Of a stretch of DNA of 64,000 bases, positions 1 through 8,047 are shown in pieces (positions within the stretch are counted from its first letter, which is position 1; each line of letters starts with the position of its first letter). The stretch is taken from the NCBI RefSeq assembly GCF_014268595.2, contig NZ_CP077091.1, positions 2,998,501 through 3,062,500 on the forward strand, written 5' to 3'. The notes under the pieces were generated by a model. That model ran no database searches. It was not told the origin of the DNA and saw only the letters and a list, made by a program, of their open reading frames with translations. The position numbers and the translations under genes were made by a program. This DNA is from Pseudomonas hamedanensis. GTDB taxonomy: Bacteria; Pseudomonadota; Gammaproteobacteria; Pseudomonadales; Pseudomonadaceae.

Positions 1-154
1 GGAAAGCTTCAGGGCCGAACGCGTCAATATCGGCCAGCGTGGCGCGCGAATTGTAGAAGGCTTCAAAGCCAGCGGCTTTCAGCAGGTTCTGGGCGTGGCG
101 AGCGACTTCTTCGGCGGTGCCGTAGACCGAACCGGAGAGGATGGCGACTTTCAT
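1..154 (-). CDS. Flavodoxin, MioC-like (partial, cut by left edge)
   Basis: Only the first 51 codons are in the window; the rest lies beyond position 1. The protein opens MKVAILSGSVYGTAEEVARH, a flavodoxin beta strand followed by the FMN phosphate-binding loop (SGSVYGTAEE at about residues 7-16). This resembles the small flavodoxins of the MioC type, which carry electrons on FMN in the cytoplasm. The ATG is at 152-154. It is divergent from the LOV gene, with 153 bases between the two starts. Function is inferred from the fold; the redox partner cannot be told from this fragment. Confidence 0.75.
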   Translation of the reverse strand, partial: MKVAILSGSVYGTAEEVARHAQNLLKAAGFEAFYNSRATLADIDAFGPEAF

Positions 155-307
155 CAATCTGATCCTGAAACTGAAAAAAAGAGCGCCGATAGTAACAGTC
201 CGACGCGCTGCGCTGCGATCGAATCTCAACAAGCGACGATAGCCAGTAGACAGCACCGAAGGTTCTTCTAGAATGCAGCCGACAATAACTCGCAAAGGGC
301 TTCACGG

Positions 308-784
308 ATGATTAATGCCAGCTTGCTGCAAATGGTAATAAACGCATCGAACGACGGGATCGTGGTGGCGGAAAAGGAAGGCGAACAGGACAACATTCTG
401 ATTTACGTCAATCCGGCGTTCGAGCGTCTGACCGGCTACACCAGCGAAGAAATCCTTTATCAGGACTGCCGGTTTCTACAGGCTGGAGACCGTGATCAGG
501 ACAATCTGAGCTTGATCCGCGACACCTTGCGCGAGGGAGGCGCATGTCGGGAAATCCTGCGTAACTACCGGAAGGATGGCACGCCGTTCTGGAACGAGCT
601 GTCGCTTTCGACGGTAAAAAACGCTGACGACAGGCAGACTTATTTTGTCGGTGTGCAAAAGGATGTAACGGTTCAGGTCAAGGCTCAGCAACGAGTGGCT
701 CAGCTCGAAGCCCAGGTCGCGGCTCTGGAAGCCGAACTGGCAGCGGTCAAAGCGACGAACGGCGCAAACAAAACCGCGAACTAA
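308..784 (+). CDS. Short LOV-domain blue-light photoreceptor (PpSB1-LOV type)
   Basis: A 158-residue protein that is essentially one PAS/LOV domain (about residues 1-120) with a C-terminal amphipathic helix likely to be a coiled coil (about 125-150, LEAQVAALEAELAAV). The LOV signature appears as YQDCRFLQ at 52-59. Cys54 is the residue that forms the flavin-cysteinyl adduct under blue light in this family. The sequence closely resembles what I recall of the short LOV proteins of P. putida, which lack any output domain and act by dimer rearrangement. It lies upstream of a PilZ-like gene and near a LitR-type regulator, matching the known ppSB-LOV/pplR pairing. The Shine-Dalgarno is weak. Flavin binding and light response are inferred from the motif. 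Confidence 0.93.
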   Translation: MINASLLQMVINASNDGIVVAEKEGEQDNILIYVNPAFERLTGYTSEEILYQDCRFLQAGDRDQDNLSLIRDTLREGGACREILRNYRKDGTPFWNELSLSTVKNADDRQTYFVGVQKDVTVQVKAQQRVAQLEAQVAALEAELAAVKATNGANKTAN

Positions 785-838
785 CGGTCATTAACTACAA
801 TCACCAATGACTTTGTAATTATACCTTTCGAGCACGCC

Positions 839-1444
839 ATGCAACGCGACGCCCTCCTGACCCAGGATGAGCTGGATTTCATCCAGACCATGCAGCACAA
901 CCCGCAACTGAATGTGCGGGATGCAACGTCGAGTCTGCTGGTTAACGGTGGTTCGCAGATCCGCGACCTGCTCACGCGTCTGGCCGCTCATGAGCAGGTG
1001 ACTATCCAGGCCAGCTTCGAAAACCAGCAGATGACCTTCCCCTTGCATCTGGTCGAAGACGAGTTCCACGCGTTGCACCTGCGCCTCGGCGTGCCGAGTA
1101 TTTACGAAGACGGTCCGATGGTGCGGCCTTGGCGGCTGGTGCTCGAAGAGCCGGTCGCCCTGGAGAACGTCAAGGGACAACCCGGCACGTTGTGGGTCCA
1201 CGAGGTTTCGCACAAAGGCGTGCTGCTGGAAGTGCGCAACAAGACCAAACCACCCAAGCACTTTGCGCTGTGGTTCAGTCCTTCGGGTTACGAGCGGATT
1301 TCATTGCGCGGCAATTTCGAACGGGAAACCGAAAACGGTTTTTACGCCTACGAATTGAGTCAGACCGACACCGACGAAACCGAGCGCCTGCGTCAGTACA
1401 TCCTGCAACAACATCGCTTGACGCATCCGGCCCTGCATGCCTGA
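839..1444 (+). CDS. Degenerate PilZ-like protein of unknown function
   Basis: A 201-residue soluble protein. The N-terminal half (about 1-95) looks like a YcgR-N-type beta domain. The C-terminal half (about 96-200) resembles PilZ: HEVSHKG near 121-127 is in the place of the D/NxSxxG motif, and a final helix (ERLRQYILQQHR) matches the usual PilZ tail. The RxxxR half of the c-di-GMP site is not evident; only RPWR is found. If it is PilZ, canonical c-di-GMP binding is doubtful. It follows the LOV gene by 54 bases on the same strand and ends 3 bases before the convergent regulator gene. A link between light sensing and surface behaviour is possible but not shown. Confidence 0.6.
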   Translation: MQRDALLTQDELDFIQTMQHNPQLNVRDATSSLLVNGGSQIRDLLTRLAAHEQVTIQASFENQQMTFPLHLVEDEFHALHLRLGVPSIYEDGPMVRPWRLVLEEPVALENVKGQPGTLWVHEVSHKGVLLEVRNKTKPPKHFALWFSPSGYERISLRGNFERETENGFYAYELSQTDTDETERLRQYILQQHRLTHPALHA

Positions 1445-1447
1445 GCG

Positions 1448-2446
1448 TCAGGTATCCAGCGTCCCGGCCAGAAACTGCAGCATGCGCTGCCGCATGGTCG
1501 TCCCTTCGTTCCCCAGGCACGCAATAGAAGATCCGGCCAGGCTCTCCTGCGCCAGATCCGACGCGTCGCCCGCCAGCATCAACTGACAATCGAGGCTCAG
1601 CGCCAGCCGTTTCAGGCGCCGCGGCAATTCGGTGCCGGGCGCGTGGTTTGAAAACACGACCAGTGCTTCAGGACGGACCTTTTCGCAGACCAGCGTCAGC
1701 TCATCGAACGGCTGGCCGGTGGGCAGCAGGCGTACGCCGCAATCGTTGCCGCTGAGAAACAGCGCGGCCACCAGCAACTCCAGTTCACGACATTGCCCGG
1801 CCAGCGCGCTGACGATGATCCGCCGTGGCTGAGAGCCGCGCAGCATGATAATCCGTTGCAGCACCCGCACCCGCAAGAAGCCATCGAAGAACAGCCACTC
1901 ACTGGTTTGTCCAAACGCGTCCTGACGTTGCAGCAATTGCCGCCACAAAGGCATCAGAATCTCCTGAAACACCACCGACAGTGCGTAGGAAGAGAAGATC
2001 TGCCCGTAGACTCGATCCAGCTGCTGATCGTCGAATGCGCTGACCGCCTGCTGGATCTGCTCCTGCCATTGCCGATAATCGGCCTGTACCAAGTCGTCGG
2101 AGATGAGGTGTGCCAGCACTTTAAGCGGCTCGGTCCGGGCCAGAATCTTGCCGACTTTGCTCACGGCAACACCGCGATCAATCCAGTCGACGATGCTGCG
2201 AACACGCTCGATATCGGCCATCGAATACAGCCGATGACCACTTTCGGTGCGCGTCGGCTGGATCAATCCATAGCGCCGCTCCCAAGCGCGCAAGGTTACC
2301 GGGTTGACGCCGGTCAGCCGCGCGACCTCACGGATGGGGAACAGATCTGCGCGTTCGACCGCAGCAGACACCTGCAAAGCAGGGCTTGCGTCCGTGATGA
2401 CAGGCATAGGGCACTCAACTTCCATGTCGGCTCGATTGGATCCCAT
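1448..2446 (-). CDS. MerR-family regulator, class II LitR/PplR type
   Basis: The gene encodes 332 residues from the ATG at 2446, chosen because GGAGG stands 5-6 bases upstream; another ATG at 2458 is possible. Residues 35-105 form a MerR winged helix (FPIREVARLTGVNPVTLRAW, then RRYGL and GHRLY). Residues 110-205 match the helical bundle, and 206-330 the Rossmann-like domain, of B12-binding LitR/CarH photoreceptors. The cobalamin determinants are gone: the ExHxxG-like loop reads AGQCRELE (216-223), and the Wx9EH motif reads W184...RV. This is the class II LitR pattern, which in P. putida works with a short LOV protein instead of B12. It is convergent with the LOV/PilZ pair and divergent from the ABM-pterin genes, which are probable targets. 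Confidence 0.85.
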   Translation of the reverse strand: MGSNRADMEVECPMPVITDASPALQVSAAVERADLFPIREVARLTGVNPVTLRAWERRYGLIQPTRTESGHRLYSMADIERVRSIVDWIDRGVAVSKVGKILARTEPLKVLAHLISDDLVQADYRQWQEQIQQAVSAFDDQQLDRVYGQIFSSYALSVVFQEILMPLWRQLLQRQDAFGQTSEWLFFDGFLRVRVLQRIIMLRGSQPRRIIVSALAGQCRELELLVAALFLSGNDCGVRLLPTGQPFDELTLVCEKVRPEALVVFSNHAPGTELPRRLKRLALSLDCQLMLAGDASDLAQESLAGSSIACLGNEGTTMRQRMLQFLAGTLDT

Positions 2447-2619
2447 TCTACCCTCCATGTCCTATCGACATTCAAGTGCTTAAATGCGACGAAAGCCGCT
2501 GGTTTAATCGGCAAAAACAGGAATAATCTTTGCTTGTTGAAAAGCGCAGGCCTCTACCCCGGCCCTGCGTCAGGCGAAACTCCTATCCGGAGCGGAGCAC
2601 CGAAACATGGAGATACACA

Positions 2620-3189
2620 ATGTCTACTGCCCCCGTCACGCTAATGGTAGCCCGTCGCGTCGCCGATGGTCGCTATCAGGATCTGATCGCCTGGCTGCGC
2701 GAAGGCGAACAACTGGCCACTGATTTTCCCGGTTATCTGGGTTCCGGCGTGCTCGCACCACCGCCCGGCGATAACGAATTCCAGATCATTTTCCGCTTTG
2801 TCGACGAGCAGACGCTGCATGCCTGGGAACATTCGGCATCGCGCACCGCTTGGTTGAGCCGTGGCAGCGATCTGTTCGCCCATCCGCAGGAACACCGCGT
2901 CAGCGGTATCGAAGGCTGGTTCGGCGCCGCAGGCCAGCGGCCACCGCGCTGGAAACAGGCCGTGGCGATCTGGCTGGCCTTTTTTCCGGTGTCGCTGTTG
3001 TTCAATTTTATCCTCGGGCCATTGCTCGCCGAACTGAGCTTGCTGCCCCGTGTGCTGATCAGTACAGCATGCCTGACACCGCTGATGGTTTACCTCTTTA
3101 TTCCGCTGTCGACGCGCTTGCTGGCGAACTGGTTGAACAGCCCCCCGACACGGCCGTTGCCGGTGACACCGTCTACGCAAAATCGCTAA
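2620..3189 (+). CDS. Membrane protein with antibiotic-biosynthesis-monooxygenase (ABM) domain
   Basis: 189 residues. Residues 5-100 form a ferredoxin-like ABM domain (VTLMVARRV, then FPGYLGSGV, FQIIFRFVD and LHAWEHS). They are followed by two hydrophobic segments at about 108-135 and 138-160 that should place it in the inner membrane. The ATG at 2620 follows a GGAG. Membrane-bound ABM proteins of this kind are widespread and mostly uncharacterised; ABM domains act in heme degradation, quinone chemistry or only as dimer scaffolds. The gene opens the rightward run towards folM and is divergent from the LitR-type regulator, so light control is plausible. No substrate can be inferred. Confidence 0.75.
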   Translation: MSTAPVTLMVARRVADGRYQDLIAWLREGEQLATDFPGYLGSGVLAPPPGDNEFQIIFRFVDEQTLHAWEHSASRTAWLSRGSDLFAHPQEHRVSGIEGWFGAAGQRPPRWKQAVAIWLAFFPVSLLFNFILGPLLAELSLLPRVLISTACLTPLMVYLFIPLSTRLLANWLNSPPTRPLPVTPSTQNR

Positions 3190-3194
3190 TCCTT

Positions 3195-3284
3195 TGCGGG
3201 AGCGAGCCTGCTTGCCAATGCTGGCCGTCGTCCAACATGGATGTCGACTGATGCAGCGTTTTCGCGAGCAGGCGCGCTCCCACA
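3195..3284. repeat. Degenerate REP doublet (REPIN)
   Basis: Two inverted GC-rich REP-like sequences (gcgggagcgagcctgcttgc on the left, gcgagcaggcgcgctcccac on the right) flank a variable middle. It lies between the ABM gene and folM. The arms are less well matched than in the other copies here, so it is probably old. It could terminate or attenuate transcription into folM. Confidence 0.7.
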
Positions 3285-3309
3285 GGCAGGTGGTATCACC
3301 AGCAATAGG

Positions 3310-3333
3310 TATACCGCTCATGTCGCTGTTATA
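3310..3333 (+). promoter_or_regulatory. Possible PplR-type operator/promoter upstream of folM
   Basis: TATACC-N12-GTTATA resembles the published PplR1 direct repeat T(G/A)TACA-N12-TGTA(C/T)A at 9 of 12 fixed positions with exact spacing. It sits 32-55 bases before the folM ATG and overlaps a TATAGT sequence (3330-3335) that could be a -10 element. The match is weak and was found by eye, so chance is not excluded. Confidence 0.25.
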
Positions 3334-3364
3334 GTTTTTGCTTACCCTGCGATGCGAGCTGTTC

Positions 3365-4075
3365 ATGCCTGATTGCGTAGCCCCGATCCTCCTCACCGGT
3401 GCCGGCCAGCGTGTCGGGTTGCATTGTGCCCAGCGCTTGCTCGAAGACGGCCACCGTGTGATTTTCAGCTACCGCACGGAACGCCCCGGCGTGCAAACGC
3501 TGCGCGACCTGGGCGCCATTGGCCTGTTCGCAGACTTCTCCAGTGAAGCCGGTATCCTCGCCTTTATCACCGAACTGCAATCGCACACCGACAGCCTGCG
3601 CGCCATCGTGCACAACGCCTCCGAATGGCTGGCCGAAACCCCGGGCAACGAGGCCCAGGCCTTTGCTCGGCTGTTCAATGTGCACATGCTCGCGCCATAT
3701 TTGATCAACCTGCACTGCGCCGACATGCTACGGCGCTCGGCGCCCGCCGACATCGTCCATATCAGTGATGACGTCACGCGCAGAGGCAGCAGCAAACACA
3801 TCGGCTACTGCGCCAGCAAAGCCGGGCTGGACAGCCTGACGCTGTCTTTTGCCGCCCGCTATGCGCCGGCGATCAAGGTCAACGGCATCTCCCCGGCCCT
3901 GCTATTGTTCAATCCCGACGACGATGCGGCGTACCGCGCCAAGGCCTTGGCCAAATCGGCGCTGGGGATCGAGCCCGGCAGCGAAGTGATCTATCAGAGC
4001 TTGCGTTATCTGCTCGATAACCCCTACGTCACCGGCACGACCCTGACCGTCAACGGCGGGCGGCACGTCAAATAA
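3365..4075 (+). CDS. folM: Dihydromonapterin reductase FolM (short-chain dehydrogenase)
   Basis: 236 residues from the ATG at 3365, whose product PDCVAPILLTGAGQRVG aligns with E. coli FolM. Rossmann nucleotide motif TGAGQRVG near residues 11-18, SDR catalytic Ser in the IVHISDD region, and YCASK as the YxxxK pair. FolM reduces dihydromonapterin (and dihydrofolate weakly) with NADPH to tetrahydromonapterin. It is 21 bases upstream of folE, with folX next, so all three steps of the monapterin route sit together. The TTG further upstream (3338) is an unlikely start. Confidence 0.88.
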   Translation: MPDCVAPILLTGAGQRVGLHCAQRLLEDGHRVIFSYRTERPGVQTLRDLGAIGLFADFSSEAGILAFITELQSHTDSLRAIVHNASEWLAETPGNEAQAFARLFNVHMLAPYLINLHCADMLRRSAPADIVHISDDVTRRGSSKHIGYCASKAGLDSLTLSFAARYAPAIKVNGISPALLLFNPDDDAAYRAKALAKSALGIEPGSEVIYQSLRYLLDNPYVTGTTLTVNGGRHVK

Positions 4076-4096
4076 CGTCCTGCTGCGAGGCTGTCC

Positions 4097-4657
4097 ATGA
4101 ACCGCTCCCTGCCCGAACATTACCGCGACATTTTGATCGGCCTCGGTGAAGATCCCGACCGAGAAGGGTTGCTCGATACACCGGTGCGCGCGGCCAGGGC
4201 CATGCAGTACCTGTGTCACGGTTACGAACAGAGCGTCGAAACCATCGTCAATGGTGCGCTGTTTGCTTCTGACAGCGATGAAATGATCATCGTCGCCGAC
4301 ATCGAGTTGTACTCATTGTGCGAACATCACTTGCTGCCCTTCATCGGCAAGGCCCATGTGGCTTATATTCCAACAGGCAAGGTGCTGGGATTGTCGAAAA
4401 TCGCCCGACTGGTAGACATGTTCGCCCGGCGCCTGCAGATTCAGGAAAACCTCACCCGGCAAATAGCCGATGCGGTGCAGCAGGTCACCGATGCCGCCGG
4501 CGTCGCGGTGGTCATTGAAGCCAGACACATGTGCATGATGATGCGCGGTGTCGAAAAACAGAATTCGACCATGAACACCTCGGTCATGCTCGGCGCCTTC
4601 CGCGACTCGAGCACCACCCGCCAGGAGTTTCTGCAATTGATTGGACGGAGCAAGTAA
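4097..4657 (+). CDS. folE: GTP cyclohydrolase I (type IA)
   Basis: 186 residues, the usual length of the compact form. It converts GTP to 7,8-dihydroneopterin triphosphate, the first pterin step. The zinc ligands are visible: CEHHLLP at about 75-81 and the Cys in HMCMMMRG at about 144-151. The gene ends directly before the folX ATG with no spacer. Pseudomonas genomes carry several folE paralogues; this one belongs to the folM-folX operon and so probably feeds monapterin synthesis rather than general folate synthesis. folE is one of the light-induced genes reported in P. putida KT2440, consistent with the LOV/LitR neighbours. Confidence 0.93.
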   Translation: MNRSLPEHYRDILIGLGEDPDREGLLDTPVRAARAMQYLCHGYEQSVETIVNGALFASDSDEMIIVADIELYSLCEHHLLPFIGKAHVAYIPTGKVLGLSKIARLVDMFARRLQIQENLTRQIADAVQQVTDAAGVAVVIEARHMCMMMRGVEKQNSTMNTSVMLGAFRDSSTTRQEFLQLIGRSK

Positions 4658-5029
4658 ATGCCACAACTTCAACCAGGAATGGCACGCATCCGGGTCAAGG
4701 ATTTGCGCTTGCGCACCTTTATCGGGATCAACGAGGACGAGATCCTCAACAAGCAGGATGTGCTGATCAACCTGACCATTCTGTATGCCGCGCAGGAAGC
4801 GGTGCGTGACAACGACATCGACCATGCGCTGAATTACCGCACCATCACCAAGGCGATCATCGCCCATGTCGAGGGCAACCGCTTCGCGCTGCTCGAGCGT
4901 CTGACCCAGGAACTGCTCGATCTGGTGATGACCAACGACTCGGTGCTGTACGCCGAAGTCGAAGTCGACAAACCGCACGCGCTGCGTTTCGCCGAGTCGG
5001 TCTCGATAACGCTCGCGGCAAGCCGCTAA
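4658..5029 (+). CDS. folX: Dihydroneopterin triphosphate 2'-epimerase FolX
   Basis: 123 residues, closely matching the E. coli FolX family ([18 protein letters not shown] near 11-28, then [10 protein letters not shown] and [13 protein letters not shown]). It epimerises dihydroneopterin triphosphate to dihydromonapterin triphosphate and forms a tunnelling-fold octamer. It is distinguished from FolB by the RTFIGI and NYRTITK context. Its ATG follows the folE stop immediately, so translation is probably coupled. In Pseudomonas, tetrahydromonapterin is the cofactor for phenylalanine hydroxylase. Confidence 0.92.
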   Translation: MPQLQPGMARIRVKDLRLRTFIGINEDEILNKQDVLINLTILYAAQEAVRDNDIDHALNYRTITKAIIAHVEGNRFALLERLTQELLDLVMTNDSVLYAEVEVDKPHALRFAESVSITLAASR

Positions 5030-5071
5030 GCTTCAAGCTTCAAGCTTCAAGCTTCAAGCCGCAAGCTGTAA
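5030..5071. repeat. Tandem heptamer GCTTCAA array
   Basis: Four perfect GCTTCAA units (5030-5057) are followed by two decayed units (GCCGCAA, GCTGTAA). The array starts one base after the folX stop codon. Inverted copies (GCTTGAAGC) occur at about 5099-5124, so the transcript can fold back on itself. A related fragment is found at 15211-15240. Confidence 0.85.
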
Positions 5072-5140
5072 ACTTCGCTCACTGTCACCCCATCTTGCAG
5101 CTTGAAGCGCGCCGCTTGAAGCTGTCTCGCAGAGACCCCT

Positions 5141-5437
5141 ATGACCGAGCAACAACGCCTCGAACTCGAAGCCGCCGCCTTCCGCCGGCTGGTCGCCCAC
5201 CTGGACAGCCGCAAGGATGTGCAGAACATCGACCTGATGAACCTCGCCGGCTTCTGCCGCAACTGCCTGTCCAAGTGGTACAAGGCCGAAGCCGACGAGC
5301 GTCAGATCGAGGTCAGCCTTGATGACGCCCGCGAAGTGGTTTACGGCATGCCATACGCCGAGTGGAAAGCGCAATATCAGCAAGAAGCCAGCGCCGAACA
5401 ACAAGCGGCGTTCGCCAAAGGAAAAACCCATGACTGA
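5141..5437 (+). CDS. DUF1244 domain protein
   Basis: 98 residues, helical and soluble, of the DUF1244 family (LMNLAGFCRNCLSKWY in the centre, then EVVYGMPYAEWK). The two cysteines in FCRNC are typical of the family. No biochemical role is established. The stop codon overlaps the start of the HopJ-family gene by 8 bases, a pair that recurs in proteobacteria and suggests translational coupling. Separated from folX by the heptamer repeats, so it is probably not part of the pterin operon. Confidence 0.85.
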   Translation: MTEQQRLELEAAAFRRLVAHLDSRKDVQNIDLMNLAGFCRNCLSKWYKAEADERQIEVSLDDAREVVYGMPYAEWKAQYQQEASAEQQAAFAKGKTHD

Positions 5438-5768
5438 TCTGAACATCCTGCGGGCCAGCCTGAAGAGCGGCGAACACGCTTTTGCCGACACCCTCGCGTT
5501 CATCGCCGCCGGTTACGACTATCAGCCGCAGGCCTTCAACAACGGTGGCGTGGAAAATGCCGCCGGGCAGAACGAAGGCTCATGCAAGACGCTCGGCCTG
5601 GCGCTGCTGGAAGGCTTGAGTGATGAAGAAGCGCTGCTGGCATTCGGCGAGCATTACCGTTCGGTCGTCGCAACGCCTGAGGGCAACGATCACGGCAATA
5701 TTCGCGCGCTGATCAAACACGGCCTTGCCGGTGTGAAACTTGAAGGCCAGCCGCTGACCCGCCGCTAA
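5430..5768 (+). CDS. HopJ-family conserved protein
   Basis: 112 residues from the ATG at 5430, which lies inside the end of the DUF1244 gene. Conserved stretches include FNNGGVENAAGQNEGSCK and ALLEGLSDEEALL. The family is named after HopJ of P. syringae, listed as a type III effector, but members are widespread in bacteria without such a system. No hrp box or secretion gene is present here. Treat it as a housekeeping protein of unknown function; the effector label is probably misleading. Confidence 0.8.
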   Translation: MTDLNILRASLKSGEHAFADTLAFIAAGYDYQPQAFNNGGVENAAGQNEGSCKTLGLALLEGLSDEEALLAFGEHYRSVVATPEGNDHGNIRALIKHGLAGVKLEGQPLTRR

Positions 5769-5791
5769 TCTCTGCAGCCACGCGATCCCCT

Positions 5792-5880
5792 GTGGGAGCG
5801 GGCTTGCTCGCGAATGCGGTCTGATATTCAACATTAATGTCGACAGAAATACCGCTTTCGCGAGCAAGCTCGCTCCCACA
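5792..5880. repeat. REP doublet (REPIN)
   Basis: Inverted pair with outer arms tgtgggagcgggcttgctcg and cgagcaagctcgctcccaca around a short variable middle. It lies between the convergent HopJ-family and trxB genes. The same family occurs at 42618-42707. Confidence 0.9.
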
Positions 5881-5910
5881 TTTTGAGTTGTGGAGGCCCG
5901 GATAACGGGC

Positions 5911-5947
5911 ACAAAAAAACCGGCCATTCTCTGGCCGGTTTTTTTGT
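5911..5947. terminator. Bidirectional terminator between HopJ-family gene and trxB
   Basis: Stem AACCGGCCA / TGGCCGGTT with a six-base loop, preceded by a run of A and followed by a run of T. It can end transcription from both sides and lies 10 bases from the trxB stop codon. Confidence 0.93.
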
Positions 5948-5956
5948 GCCTGCGAT

Positions 5957-7230
<1,274 letters not shown>

Positions 7231-7983
7231 ATGCCCGCCCCCGTTCTTTCCGGCCCGCAATACCTGCGCGAAGGCCTCAAACTGGTTCTCAGCCCAGGCC
7301 TGCGCCTGTTCGTGCTGTTGCCGCTGGCGATCAATCTGGTGCTGTTTGTCGGTTTGATCTATCTGGCCGGCCATCAGTTCAGTCTGTGGGTCGACACGCT
7401 GATGCCGTCACTGCCCGAATGGCTGAGCTTCCTCAGCTACATCCTCTGGCCGTTGTTCGTGGTGCTGGTGGTGCTGATGGTGTTTTTCAGCTTCACCTTG
7501 CTCGCCAATATCATTGCCGCACCGTTCAATGGCTTCCTTGCGGAAAAAGTCGAAGTGGTGGTGCGTGGCACCGACGACTTCCCGGCGTTCAGTTGGGGCG
7601 AGCTGATCGCCATGGTTCCGCGTACATTCGCCCGGGAAATGCGCAAGCTTGGCTATTTCCTGCCGCGGGCGATCGGCCTGTTCATCCTTTCGTTCATTCC
7701 CGTGGTCAACATCATCGCCGCACCGCTATGGCTGCTGTTCGGCGTATGGATGATGGCGATCCAGTACATCGACTACCCGGCGGACAACCATAAACTCGGC
7801 TGGAACGAGATGCTCGCCTGGCTGCGGCAAAAGCGCTGGCAGAGCATGAGTTTCGGCGGCAGCGTGTATCTGGTGTTGCTGATCCCTGTGGTCAACATCC
7901 TGATGATGCCGGCCGCGGTCGCCGGGGCGACGCTGTTCTGGGTGCGTGAGCGCGGTGCGGAGAACCTCGTTACGCAAAACTGA
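7231..7983 (+). CDS. cysZ: Sulfate transporter CysZ
   Basis: 250 residues, an inner-membrane protein with hydrophobic segments at about 25-50, 65-95, 150-180 and 210-235. It matches the CysZ family ([14 protein letters not shown] at the start, [17 protein letters not shown] in the middle). CysZ takes up sulfate for cysteine synthesis; the activation genes cysD and cysNC lie about 7 kb downstream on the other strand. The ATG at 7231 follows a GGAGC. Confidence 0.92.
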   Translation: MPAPVLSGPQYLREGLKLVLSPGLRLFVLLPLAINLVLFVGLIYLAGHQFSLWVDTLMPSLPEWLSFLSYILWPLFVVLVVLMVFFSFTLLANIIAAPFNGFLAEKVEVVVRGTDDFPAFSWGELIAMVPRTFAREMRKLGYFLPRAIGLFILSFIPVVNIIAAPLWLLFGVWMMAIQYIDYPADNHKLGWNEMLAWLRQKRWQSMSFGGSVYLVLLIPVVNILMMPAAVAGATLFWVRERGAENLVTQN

Positions 7984-8047
7984 CCCAGTCACAAATCCAT
8001 CATCCAAACGTCACATCGTCGACATGGCCTCAGCCGACACTGAGGTC

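Noticed and set aside
779..830. A PplR operator between the LOV and PilZ-like genes (CTACA ... TGTAA)
   Set aside because: The spacing is 14 rather than 12 bases and only the inner bases match, so it was not kept.
2530..2619. N-terminal extension of the ABM protein
   Set aside because: The extra 30 codons are Arg/Pro-rich without family similarity, and a good GGAG precedes the ATG at 2620.
5430..5768. A type III secreted effector (HopJ)
   Set aside because: The family is widespread outside pathogens; no hrp box, chaperone or secretion genes are present, and it is coupled to a DUF1244 housekeeping gene.
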